7,295 nt of DNA, from NCBI GenBank assembly GCA_011321985.1, contig DROB01000389.1, positions 1 to 7,295 of the forward strand, read 5' to 3'. The translations under genes and the position numbers were made by a program. Positions 1 to 5,794 of the stretch are shown here, one piece after another; the first letter of the stretch is position 1; each line of letters opens with the position of its first letter. The notes beneath the pieces were generated by a model that ran no database searches, had not been told where the DNA came from, and saw only the letters and a program-made list of their open reading frames with translations. The stretch is from Gammaproteobacteria bacterium (GTDB lineage Bacteria > Pseudomonadota > Gammaproteobacteria > SZUA-229).

Positions 1-362
1 ACCCATGACTTACCGCCATCGACCGTATGGAAGATAGAACCTCGATGACCTACCGCCCAACCAGTATTAACATCGACAAATGATATGCGTCGTATCAACT
101 CATTCTTGCCAATATAATAAGCCTGCCAGTGTTTTCCCGCATCGGAAGTACATAGAACAGTACCGCTATAGCCAGCAATGAAACCATTGTTATCATCAAC
201 AAAGTCGACTGCAAACAGGTTATCGGGCCAAAATCGATGGAAACTTTTTTCAGAATCGCTCGCCCATGCATCACCAGAAGAATAACTGGCAATAATGATA
301 GTGACTAACATCACCATAGACATGACAAGTTTTAAGTTAAGGGATTTACTACCACAAATCAT
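1..362 (-). CDS. Ycf48/Hcf136-like exported beta-propeller protein (5' part)
   Basis: This is an open frame of 120 codons that starts with ATG at 362 and runs off the left edge, so the C-terminus is missing. Residues 1-34 look like a Sec signal peptide: a basic start, a hydrophobic stretch at about 13-26, and a likely cut after Ala-Trp-Ala (32-34), so the protein should be exported. Two repeats follow, at about 49-80 and 89-120. Each has the Ycf48/BNR pattern of 'F-V-D-x-N-x-G' , then 'G-x-x-G-x-(I/V)' , then 'T-x-D-(A/G)-G-K-x-W'. Such repeats form beta-propellers. In plants and cyanobacteria Hcf136/Ycf48 helps assemble photosystem II, but bacterial relatives occur widely in non-phototrophs, often near RND/MMPL transporters, and their role is unclear. 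Nothing here suggests photosynthesis. The start is preceded by a weak GAG ribosome-binding site 5-6 bases upstream. Met14, Met16 and Met18 are alternatives but have no better site. A sigma-54-like promoter lies 135 bases upstream. Confidence 0.8.
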   Translation of the reverse strand, partial: MICGSKSLNLKLVMSMVMLVTIIIASYSSGDAWASDSEKSFHRFWPDNLFAVDFVDDNNGFIAGYSGTVLCTSDAGKHWQAYYIGKNELIRRISFVDVNTGWAVGHRGSIFHTVDGGKSW

Positions 363-496
363 ATAAATCTCAATTATTATTTTTGATCATTTTTACACTG
401 CTCGCTCCTTAACCTGGCATCATTCCATCCTCACACAGGATAATGATTCGGCTCCAGAGCAAAGCGGCTGTCGCATCGGCATATAATTCCAGACGA

Positions 497-514
497 ATGC
501 ATAAATCATACCAA
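497..514 (-). promoter_or_regulatory. candidate sigma-54 (-24/-12) promoter for the Ycf48-like gene
   Basis: Read on the minus strand the sequence is TTGGTATG, four bases, ATGCA. Against the sigma-54 consensus TTGGCACG-N4-TTGC(A/T) this matches 10 of 13 positions. It includes the near-invariant GG (512-511) and GC (500-499) with the required 10 bases between them. The start of transcription would be near 487, giving a leader of about 125 bases. I scanned 363-720 of the minus strand and 363-810 of the plus strand for GG-N10-GC, and only one other, much poorer, site appeared. The adjacent activator is a sigma-54-dependent type, which raises the likelihood. No experimental support. Confidence 0.5.
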
Positions 515-704
515 CAGTCTCGGTCAGGTATGATTAAGATCAATAATAGTTGTGATAAATACCGTTACCCCTATGTATTTTCTGCATAAATGCTACATTT
601 TAAAAATATTGAACAACTGAAATATGGCTTAAATTTTGTCGACCCCGCCCCATCATGCGAGGTGAGTCATGAATAGAAACTAGCCATTTAGCAAACTCCT
701 CGAT

Positions 705-730
705 TTTGCTTGCCATATGGCAAAAGCAAA
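705..730. repeat. 26-base imperfect palindrome, candidate activator site
   Basis: The core TTGCCATATGGCAA (710-723) is a perfect 14-base palindrome. Outer arms TTTGC (705-709) and GCAAA (726-730) also pair, offset by two extra A bases on the right. It lies about 230 bases upstream of the predicted sigma-54 start at about 487, within the range of upstream activating sites for NtrC-family activators. The sequence does not match the TTGATCAATTGATCAA-type sites of XylR/DmpR, so assigning it to the neighbouring regulator is inference. No T-run follows on either strand, so it is unlikely to be a terminator. Confidence 0.5.
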
Positions 731-852
731 TTTTCTCTACAGAAACACCCTAATTAGTATCTATAATTTCAAGGTGTTGCGAAATAAACAGCCACTGGCA
801 TTAGTTTAAATACGATATCATCAGACAAATGCTTGCTGTGAAGATGGGGAGG

Positions 853-881
853 GGAAAATAAATACCGACGGGACATCGGTA
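853..881 (-). terminator. rho-independent terminator of the sigma-54 regulator gene
   Basis: On the minus strand, starting 25 bases after the regulator stop codon, TACCGA (881-876) and TCGGTA (868-863) form a 6-base stem with a 7-base loop. The stem is followed directly by TTTATTTT. The stem is short but the U-rich tail is well placed. It separates the regulator transcript from the Ycf48-like gene further down the same strand, which fits that gene having its own promoter. Confidence 0.65.
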
Positions 882-905
882 ACGATAGAGGGTGGGTGTA
901 TCAGT

Positions 906-2570
906 CTATTCTATGGCGTACTTTTTCATACGATAGCGTAGTTGCGCGTCGCCCATTTTTAATGCTCTGGCAGCTTCTGCCACATTGCCATTAGTATTCG
1001 ACAAGGCCACAATTAAAATTTGTTTTTCCAGATCATCGAAAGCCATACCACTGTTCACCAGACTTTCTATCGTATCCACCGAACTTTCTTCTGCACCGAC
1101 AATATTACCCTGGGTATTAATACCTGACCCTACAATGGAATGCTCTGGCTCTAACCGTGCAATCAAATGCTCGGTATCTATAAGATTACCGGTATTGGTC
1201 ATCAACACCCCTCTCTCGATGACATTTTCCAGTTCACGGATATTACCTGGCCATGCATATCGCTTAAACCACTCCATTGCCAGATTCGTGACACCTGCAA
1301 CCTGTTTACTGTATTTAACATTATACCGGCCAAGAAATTTTTTAATCAAGCCTGGCAAATCCTCAGTTCGATCTCTTAACGGCGGAATGGTGACCGGAAA
1401 AACATTTAATCGGTAATAAAGATCCGCCCTGAACCCTCCTTCCTGTACTTTTGCTTCCAGATCAGAATTTGTCGCTGCAATAATACGAACATCAACTTTT
1501 CTTGTTGCTGTGTCGCCGACTCGATCAAATTCTCCCGTCTGCAAAATACGCAATAATTTAGCCTGCGCTTCTGAAGAAAGCTCACCTAATTCATCCAGAA
1601 ACAGGATGCCGCCGTGTGCACGTTCGAACCGCCCCGGGCGAGACTTGTCTGCACCGGTAAAAGCCCCTTTCTCAACACCGAACAGTTCAGCTTCAACTAA
1701 ATCTTTTGGTAAAGCCGCACAGTTCACTGCAACAAAAGGTTTCTGAGAACGTTTTGATATTTTATGCAAAGCCTGGCTGAATATTTCCTTACCGACACCC
1801 GTCTCACCCAGCATCAATACTGTTACATCACAGTCTGCAGCTGTATGCAACAAACGTAGTGCATCCTTCATAGTAGGTGACTCGCCGATAATTTCCTCGA
1901 CTTGAGTCTGATTCGCAATACTGGAACGAAGGTGGCTGACCTCATCTTTCAAGCTATATATCATCTCGGCGATGGACTCCTGAGAACTATAGCTTTCAAT
2001 CTCCTTGATATCATCCCATTGATCGACCGGTTTACCCACTATGCGGCAGCGTTTATCGCCACATCCAACACATTCAACTTCTTTATAGAGTATAGGGATC
2101 CCCATAAAGTCGCTGGTGTAACCACAGGCATATCCGATCTGGTTCCAACAAACAGGCTCTGTGTGTAATCCCATCGCTCGAACATGCTCTTCGGCTTCAA
2201 ACGAATTATCCCAGTAGAATTCTCCATAGTAGTGACCATTTGCAATATCTATTTCCAGCTTGATGGGCTCGACACGCACTATCCCTTCCAGAGCATGCAA
2301 TTGAGGTCCTACCAGAAAGGCTTCTTCCAGATCGACATCGGGGCGAATTTTCTTCGCAAACTGCGCATCCACCTTACCGGAAGCACAGCCCATCCGTAGC
2401 AACATCCCTTTCGCTCGGTCAAAACCAAGCTCTTTTATCAGCTGCGATCGCATCGCACCAAATGTCGATGAATGAAGCAACAACATGCGATGTTCACCAA
2501 GCCATATATGCCCACCATCTTCATCGAAGTGGATTTCATTTTTTAAATCATTGAATGAGGGTAAAGACAT
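906..2570 (-). CDS. phenol-type sigma-54-dependent activator (DmpR/MopR/XylR family)
   Basis: This 554-residue protein has the full family layout: an XylR_N sensor (about 8-115), a V4R domain (about 120-185), a linker helix (about 195-225), an AAA+ sigma-54 activator domain (about 226-455) and a Fis-type helix-turn-helix (about 510-552). Walker A is GETGVGK at 255-261, the sigma-54 contact loop GAFTGA is at 302-307, Walker B is around LFLDE at 323-327, and the arginine-finger region is around 381-387. Cys141, Glu164, Cys167 and Cys175 have exactly the spacing of the MopR zinc ligands (C155, E178, C181, C189). With the same offset, His92 and Trp120 fall on MopR His106 and Trp134, which bind the phenol hydroxyl. 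The family activates transcription when an aromatic effector relieves inhibition by the sensor domain. Here phenol or a close analogue is the likely effector (inference). An in-frame TAG three codons upstream rules out an extension. No clear Shine-Dalgarno sequence precedes the ATG. No phenol hydroxylase or catechol genes lie in the window. Confidence 0.95.
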   Translation of the reverse strand: MSLPSFNDLKNEIHFDEDGGHIWLGEHRMLLLHSSTFGAMRSQLIKELGFDRAKGMLLRMGCASGKVDAQFAKKIRPDVDLEEAFLVGPQLHALEGIVRVEPIKLEIDIANGHYYGEFYWDNSFEAEEHVRAMGLHTEPVCWNQIGYACGYTSDFMGIPILYKEVECVGCGDKRCRIVGKPVDQWDDIKEIESYSSQESIAEMIYSLKDEVSHLRSSIANQTQVEEIIGESPTMKDALRLLHTAADCDVTVLMLGETGVGKEIFSQALHKISKRSQKPFVAVNCAALPKDLVEAELFGVEKGAFTGADKSRPGRFERAHGGILFLDELGELSSEAQAKLLRILQTGEFDRVGDTATRKVDVRIIAATNSDLEAKVQEGGFRADLYYRLNVFPVTIPPLRDRTEDLPGLIKKFLGRYNVKYSKQVAGVTNLAMEWFKRYAWPGNIRELENVIERGVLMTNTGNLIDTEHLIARLEPEHSIVGSGINTQGNIVGAEESSVDTIESLVNSGMAFDDLEKQILIVALSNTNGNVAEAARALKMGDAQLRYRMKKYAIE

Positions 2571-2647
2571 AAGGGGCTACTGGTTCCAGATAATTATTAG
2601 GCATTTTGCAGACAAAAATTCGACTAATACCATGATTAGATACTTAG

Positions 2648-2676
2648 AGTATAATCAAATCAGCAATATATTTAAA
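2648..2676 (-). promoter_or_regulatory. candidate sigma-70 promoter of the regulator gene
   Basis: On the minus strand TTTAAA (2676-2671; 4 of 6 to TTGACA) is followed after 17 bases by TATACT (2653-2648; 5 of 6 to TATAAT). Transcription would start near 2641, leaving a leader of about 70 bases. The region is AT-rich, so chance matches are easy; the correct spacing is the main support. Confidence 0.35.
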
Positions 2677-2698
2677 ATATGATGACGGGCAATCATAT
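2677..2698. repeat. inverted repeat abutting the regulator promoter
   Basis: ATATGAT (2677-2683) and ATCATAT (2692-2698) form perfect 7-base arms around an 8-base spacer. The repeat sits immediately upstream of the predicted -35 box of the regulator gene, so it could be an operator for that promoter. It could instead form an AT-rich hairpin in RNA reading out of trpB, since AT-rich bases follow on the minus strand, but it is far (about 100 bases) from the trpB stop. Confidence 0.35.
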
Positions 2699-2757
2699 AT
2701 ATTTCATCCACTTGATCTCATCTATAAATTACCTGCAGAAATCAGCTACTGGTGTGC

Positions 2758-2774
2758 ACAGGTAGCAAGCCTGT
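2758..2774. other. short hairpin downstream of trpB
   Basis: ACAGG (2758-2762) and CCTGT (2770-2774) form a 5-base stem with a 7-base loop; TGT/ACA can add three more pairs across a two-base bulge. It lies 25 bases after the trpB stop on the minus strand. No U-run follows in that direction (the A/T run is between the stop and the hairpin), so I do not call it a terminator, though it is the only structure close to the trpB end. Confidence 0.3.
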
Positions 2775-2798
2775 ACATTTGAATTATTTTTTTTACCT

Positions 2799-4004
2799 TC
2801 AAAGGCCCAGCCTCTGAGCGACAAAATCAGCATCCTTATCACCACGCCCCGAAAGGTTCACTAAAATCTCCTGATCCTCATCCATATCCGCTGCGATTCT
2901 CATTGCATATGCAATAGCATGTGCACTTTCAAGTGCTGGAATTATCCCTTCTAAACGAGACATAACCATAAAAGCGTCTAAACATTCTCTATCATCAGCC
3001 GTTTCATAAGTGATGCGTTCAATATCCTTTAGATAGCAATGTTGTGGTCCTACACCAGGATAATCCAGCCCTGACGCTATCGAGTAAACAGGCAACGGGT
3101 TTCCTTCACCATCCTGCAGAAGATAACATTCGAAACCATGGATTGCACCCTTGGTACCTAGCGTCATCGTGGCTGCATGTTCTTCGGTATCCAGCCCTTT
3201 ACCTGCCGGTTCTATGCCAACAATCTTGACATCCTGATCTTCAAGAAATGCAGTAAACAACCCGATAGCATTGGACCCACCTCCCACACAAGCAGTGATC
3301 ACATCAGGCAGTTTCCCTTTTTTTTCCAGAAACTGCTCTCGCGCTTCATACCCGACAATACTCTGAAAATCACGCACCATCTTGGGGAATGGATGTGGCC
3401 CGACGACAGAACCAATAGCGTAAAAAAAGTTAACCGGGTCAGTCAGATACTCTTCAAATGCGCTATCAACGGCATCCTTGAGTGTGCGTGTACCCCGGCT
3501 AACGGGCACGAGTTTACAACCAAGTATTTTCATCTTAGTGACATTCGGATGTTCTTTCTCGATATCAATCTCACCCATATGAATCTCACAGTCGATACCG
3601 ACTAAAGCACATGCTGTAGCAAGAGCTACACCATGCTGCCCTGCACCCGTCTCAGCGAGCACTTTTGTTTTACCCATATATCTAGCGAGTAACGCCTCTC
3701 CCAGACAGTGGTTGATTTTATGCGCACCCGTGTGGTTTAGATCTTCACGTTTAAAATAAATACCTGCTCCACCACACTTCTCTGTTAGCCTGCTAGCGAA
3801 ATAGATCGGGCTCGGGCGACCAGTGTAATCTTTATTAAGCGACGACAACTCCTTTTGAAATGCCTCAGTCTTTCGCACCTGATCATAAGCTTCATTAATT
3901 TCATCCATGATTTTCTTCATTTCAGGAGGCAAAACCTGGCCACCATATTCACCGAAATACCCTTCGTTATCAGGCATCGTCAAAAAATCAATAGTCATAA
4001 CCAT
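2799..4004 (-). CDS. trpB: tryptophan synthase beta chain, divergent orphan copy
   Basis: TrpB uses pyridoxal phosphate to join indole and serine into tryptophan, normally with TrpA. The 401-residue frame keeps the catalytic set: Lys96 in 'HTGAHKIN' (Salmonella K87), Glu118 in 'AETGAG' (E109), 'GGGSN' at 241-245 for the phosphate, Asp314 in 'GLDYP' (D305), and 'SGRGDKD' at 385-391. Lys96, Glu118, GGGSN and Asp314 keep the Salmonella spacing. It has 'KREDLNHTGAHK', so it is TrpB1-like and not the long TrpB2 form. Several usually constant stretches differ. The segment after the lysine is 'NHCLGEALLA' instead of 'NNALGQALLA', and the communication-domain segment (143-162) reads 'IDIEKEHPNVTKMKILG', not the common RQ-x-x-NV-x-RM form. 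From memory, similar wording occurs in some epsilonproteobacterial TrpB. No trpA, trpF or trpC is nearby. GTGGGA (4012-4007) lies only 2 bases from Met1 but 8 from Met3, so the true start may be 3998. Confidence 0.93.
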   Translation of the reverse strand: MVMTIDFLTMPDNEGYFGEYGGQVLPPEMKKIMDEINEAYDQVRKTEAFQKELSSLNKDYTGRPSPIYFASRLTEKCGGAGIYFKREDLNHTGAHKINHCLGEALLARYMGKTKVLAETGAGQHGVALATACALVGIDCEIHMGEIDIEKEHPNVTKMKILGCKLVPVSRGTRTLKDAVDSAFEEYLTDPVNFFYAIGSVVGPHPFPKMVRDFQSIVGYEAREQFLEKKGKLPDVITACVGGGSNAIGLFTAFLEDQDVKIVGIEPAGKGLDTEEHAATMTLGTKGAIHGFECYLLQDGEGNPLPVYSIASGLDYPGVGPQHCYLKDIERITYETADDRECLDAFMVMSRLEGIIPALESAHAIAYAMRIAADMDEDQEILVNLSGRGDKDADFVAQRLGL

Positions 4005-4039
4005 GTTCCCACAAAATTGAAATCGAAAATTTATGGTGA

Positions 4040-4067
4040 ATAGTAGCGTAATTTCTAATAGAGTAAA
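4040..4067 (-). promoter_or_regulatory. weak candidate sigma-70 promoter of trpB
   Basis: TTTACT (4067-4062) and TACTAT (4045-4040) on the minus strand are 16 bases apart and each match 4 of 6 consensus positions. The start would be near 4033, about 30 bases before trpB. The match is poor and offered only because trpB has no close upstream gene to share a transcript with. No leader peptide rich in Trp codons or obvious attenuator is seen. Confidence 0.22.
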
Positions 4068-4334
4068 ACAGCTTGTGTTTATACACGACCATCCAGTGCA
4101 CAGCCATCAAGTGCTGGTGCGAGATTAGTACGCTATGAATAATACAACCTTAGAACACCACATCTTGTCTCTGCAGCGAAGATATTGCAACTAGCTGAAG
4201 ACGACAATCATCGCAGGGACGAGTTGAAGAATGCCTTTTTATGGTCTTTACTGCCGACGCAGGAAAGCGTTTGAATAATCACCGATAGAGGAGGACTATT
4301 AATGCTTTTTACTGAACACCGGCGAAATGCATGA
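4062..4334 (+). other. coding-like remnant with a strong ribosome-binding site
   Basis: This covers the 304-base gap between trpB and the DUF2970 gene. One plus-strand frame is open from 4062 to 4271 apart from a single TAA at 4140-4142, and ends with TGA at 4272-4274. The second part, read from 4143, looks protein-like (helical, charged; '...AAKILQLAEDDNHRRDEL...' then '...FLWSLLPTQESV'). It has no ATG start. After the TGA a near-perfect AGGAGG (4289-4294) is followed by 7 bases and ATG at 4302, in the same frame, but that frame stops after 10 codons (TGA 4332-4334), inside the 3' end of the opposite DUF2970 gene. I do not recognise a family. The arrangement resembles the end of one gene and the start of the next, decayed or cut off at about 4309. 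It may also be chance. Confidence 0.3.
4089..4114. repeat. short direct repeat with overlapping hairpin
   Basis: CCATCCAGTGC (4089-4099) is repeated as CCATCAAGTGC (4104-4114) with one mismatch and a period of 15. The same bases can fold: CCAG and GCAC (around a bulged T) pair with GTGCTGG at 4111-4117. It lies 85-110 bases upstream of trpB. It may be a binding site or a chance repeat. Confidence 0.35.
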
Positions 4335-4536
4335 CCAGTTTTACGATGCCGATGACAAATAACACAAATAAAACGGCAAAGATGATGCCACCGATGACGA
4401 AGTGATGGAACTTGCCCTGCTCAAAATCCCGGTCCCGATTGGCTTTGGTCTGCACACCGAACCAGGCGGCAATGATACTGCCCATAAATGAAAAGGGGGT
4501 GATTTTTTTCTTGTCGTCTGTTTTTTCTGTGGTCAT
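4309..4536 (-). CDS. DUF2970 family small membrane protein
   Basis: This 75-residue protein matches the DUF2970 pattern: a polar N-terminus (1-14, Lys/Asp-rich), a conserved segment 'AAWFGVQTKANRDRDFEQGK' (23-42), and a single membrane helix at about 46-69 with few residues after it. The family is common in beta- and gammaproteobacteria; its function is unknown. The likely topology is N-terminus in the cytoplasm, anchored by one helix in the inner membrane. It starts at the ATG at 4536 and has no clear Shine-Dalgarno sequence. It appears to be a single-gene unit with its own upstream promoter match, separated from galU by a REP-like element. Its last codons overlap, on the opposite strand, the 10-codon frame that begins at 4302. 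Confidence 0.85.
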   Translation of the reverse strand: MTTEKTDDKKKITPFSFMGSIIAAWFGVQTKANRDRDFEQGKFHHFVIGGIIFAVLFVLFVIGIVKLVMHFAGVQ

Positions 4537-4580
4537 TGTTTATGATTACCGCATGGTGTCAGGGCTGAATGGGACTAACA

Positions 4581-4609
4581 ATATTAATATTTTCTAATAT
4601 TTAATTCAA
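4581..4609 (-). promoter_or_regulatory. candidate sigma-70 promoter of the DUF2970 gene
   Basis: On the minus strand TTGAAT (4609-4604) and TAATAT (4586-4581) are separated by exactly 17 bases, each matching 4 of 6 consensus positions with the important TTGA and TA..AT bases present. The start would be near 4574, about 38 bases before the ATG. The surrounding AT-rich stretch (4581-4617) is consistent with a promoter but makes chance matches likelier. Confidence 0.4.
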
Positions 4610-4728
4610 TCTAAATTTAGTTCACTAGTTTATGTGGTATGCATTCTATCAGGTGGCATGCTGTGGAAGACACCATTTCCAGTGCTGCGGTATTTACAAA
4701 TACTGAGTCTATCGATTAGTGCATCGTC

Positions 4729-4768
4729 CCTGTTCGGGCAATCGCGGTTTGCAAACCGCTCCTACAGG
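4729..4768. repeat. REP-like palindromic element
   Basis: The core GCGGTTTGCAAACCGC (4744-4759) is a perfect 16-base palindrome. Outer arms CCTGT (4729-4733) and ACAGG (4764-4768) also pair, giving a 40-base element. On the minus strand it begins CTGTAGGAGCGG and continues to ACCGCGATT, the typical layout of REP elements in Pseudomonas and other gammaproteobacteria ('TGTAGGAGCG...CGCGA'). Such elements are moved by REP-associated tyrosine transposases, which are not present here. It lies 36 bases downstream of the galU stop and may also protect the mRNA end or weaken readthrough toward the DUF2970 gene. No U-run follows, so it is not a classical terminator. Confidence 0.75.
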
Positions 4769-4803
4769 TAAGCTATTCCGCACGGTTTAGTGGCTAACCT
4801 GTA

Positions 4804-5682
4804 TCAGTCCAGATTCAGGTTTTTGAGGTAGTTCCTGAACCCTTCAGCCATTTCATCATGTTGAAGTGCTATCTCAACATTTGCCTCTAAGTATCCGATT
4901 TTACTACCACAATCATACCGTGCCCCTTCAAAGCTGTAGGCAAAAATTTCTTCGGTTTTACGTAGCTCAGCAATGGCATCAGTCAACTGAATCTCGTTGC
5001 CTGCACCACGTTGTGTTGTTTCAAGCTTGTCGAAAATGGCTGGTGTCAGGATATAGCGACCGACCACCGCCTGATCAGAAGGTGCTTCGGCTGGTGAAGG
5101 TTTTTCGATGATCTCGTCTACCCGTGACAACCGCTGTTCGAGCACAGGGCCTGCGACCATGCCATATTTATCACTTTCTGTAATGTCTACTGTCTGCGTC
5201 CCGATCACACTGCCCTGTTTCTCCTCATAAACATTCACCATCTGCTGGATACAGCTGTCCCCGCCTTTGTTGTAAATCAGGTCATCAGGCAGTAACACGG
5301 CAAATGGCTCATTGCCTACTGCAGGTTTGGCACACAGGACAGCATGGCCCAGCCCCAGTGCTTCGGACTGACGGATAAAAACACAGTGGATATGTGGTGG
5401 TACCACTTCTTCTACTATCTTCAGTAAATCGGTTTTATTCCTTAGCCCTAATTCCGTCTCGAGTTCATAGGCTTTATCATAATGATCGATGATGGCATTT
5501 TTGGTCCGCCCGACGATGAACACCAGCGTATCCATGCCTGCAGCGACAGCCTCTTCTGAAGCGTATTGAATCAAAGGTTTATCCACCACTGTCAGCATCT
5601 CTTTGGCAATGGCTTTTGTCGCAGGCAGAAATCGCGTTCCCAGGCCGGCTACCGGAAATACGGCTGTACGTATTGAACTCAT
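4804..5682 (-). CDS. galU: UTP--glucose-1-phosphate uridylyltransferase
   Basis: GalU makes UDP-glucose from UTP and glucose-1-phosphate in the cytoplasm, supplying cell-envelope polysaccharide synthesis and galactose use. The 292-residue length is normal for the bacterial enzyme. The nucleotide-binding motif 'GLGTRFLPATK' is at 13-23, Lys27 lies in 'KEML', 'GLGHA' is at 110-114, the metal-binding aspartate region is 'LPDD' at 131-134, 'EKP' is at 193-195, 'GRY' at 208-210, 'GNEIQLTDA' at 228-236, and the sugar-phosphate lysine is Lys261 in 'DCGSKIGY'. One small oddity is Ala26, where 'KAIPKEML' is usual. The ATG at 5682 is preceded by GGGA 8 bases upstream. Transcription diverges from fdxA. 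No strong terminator follows; a REP-like element lies 36 bases downstream. Confidence 0.96.
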   Translation of the reverse strand: MSSIRTAVFPVAGLGTRFLPATKAIAKEMLTVVDKPLIQYASEEAVAAGMDTLVFIVGRTKNAIIDHYDKAYELETELGLRNKTDLLKIVEEVVPPHIHCVFIRQSEALGLGHAVLCAKPAVGNEPFAVLLPDDLIYNKGGDSCIQQMVNVYEEKQGSVIGTQTVDITESDKYGMVAGPVLEQRLSRVDEIIEKPSPAEAPSDQAVVGRYILTPAIFDKLETTQRGAGNEIQLTDAIAELRKTEEIFAYSFEGARYDCGSKIGYLEANVEIALQHDEMAEGFRNYLKNLNLD

Positions 5683-5755
5683 AGATATATCCCAAAATGT
5701 TTTTTAAAATTATCCCCGATTTTAGACTATCTGGGCGCGCATGTTTTAATGACTG

Positions 5756-5764
5756 TGGTAAAAT
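5756..5764 (+). promoter_or_regulatory. extended -10 promoter candidate for fdxA
   Basis: TGGTAAAAT is an extended -10 element (TGn followed by TAAAAT, 5 of 6 to TATAAT). The start would be near 5771, leaving a leader of about 24 bases before the fdxA ATG. No good -35 box is at the usual distance, as is common with extended -10 promoters. The 112-base divergent region also carries the galU promoter, which I could not place with confidence (GATAAT at about 5710-5715 on the minus strand is a possible -10). Confidence 0.4.
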
Positions 5765-5794
5765 TTCAGAGATTTTTACATTAAGTGATCGCTT

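Larger units (their letters stand above)
363..905. other. 543-base intergenic region with regulatory signals
   Basis: I find no convincing gene on either strand between the Ycf48-like start and the regulator stop. The stretch holds three signals listed separately: a terminator for the regulator (853-881), a 26-base imperfect palindrome (705-730) and a -24/-12 promoter match (497-514). A further 6-base inverted pair (AACACC at 744-749, GGTGTT at 773-778) is separated by 23 bases and may be chance. The spacing of palindrome, promoter and gene resembles the control region of a sigma-54 promoter activated from a distance. Confidence 0.7.

Noticed and set aside
95..292. 65-codon minus-strand frame with hydrophobic residues
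   Set aside because: It is another frame of the Ycf48-like gene, whose own frame has a signal peptide and two clear repeats.
1..362. Photosystem II assembly factor in a phototroph
   Set aside because: Ycf48-like repeats occur in many non-photosynthetic proteobacteria and nothing else in the window points to photosynthesis.
380..396. TTTGATCA near the Ycf48-like start as a half of an XylR-type site
   Set aside because: Only a short TGATCA palindrome in AT-rich sequence, and it lies downstream of the predicted promoter.
414..430. Second GG-N10-GC spacing on the minus strand, a possible sigma-54 site
   Set aside because: Apart from the GG and GC the flanking bases do not fit (AGGAT and ATGCC for TGGCA and TTGCA), and the site at 497-514 is much better.
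985..1416. 143-codon open frame on the plus strand
   Set aside because: It lies wholly antisense to the AAA+ and C-terminal part of the regulator; composition follows from the opposite coding strand.
3177..3605. 142-codon open frame on the plus strand
   Set aside because: It is antisense to the conserved core of trpB and shows no family features.
2799..4004. Assignment of the orphan gene to the TrpB2 class
   Set aside because: TrpB2 has a different active-site region and longer N-terminus; this protein has the TrpB1-type 'KREDLNHTGAHK'.
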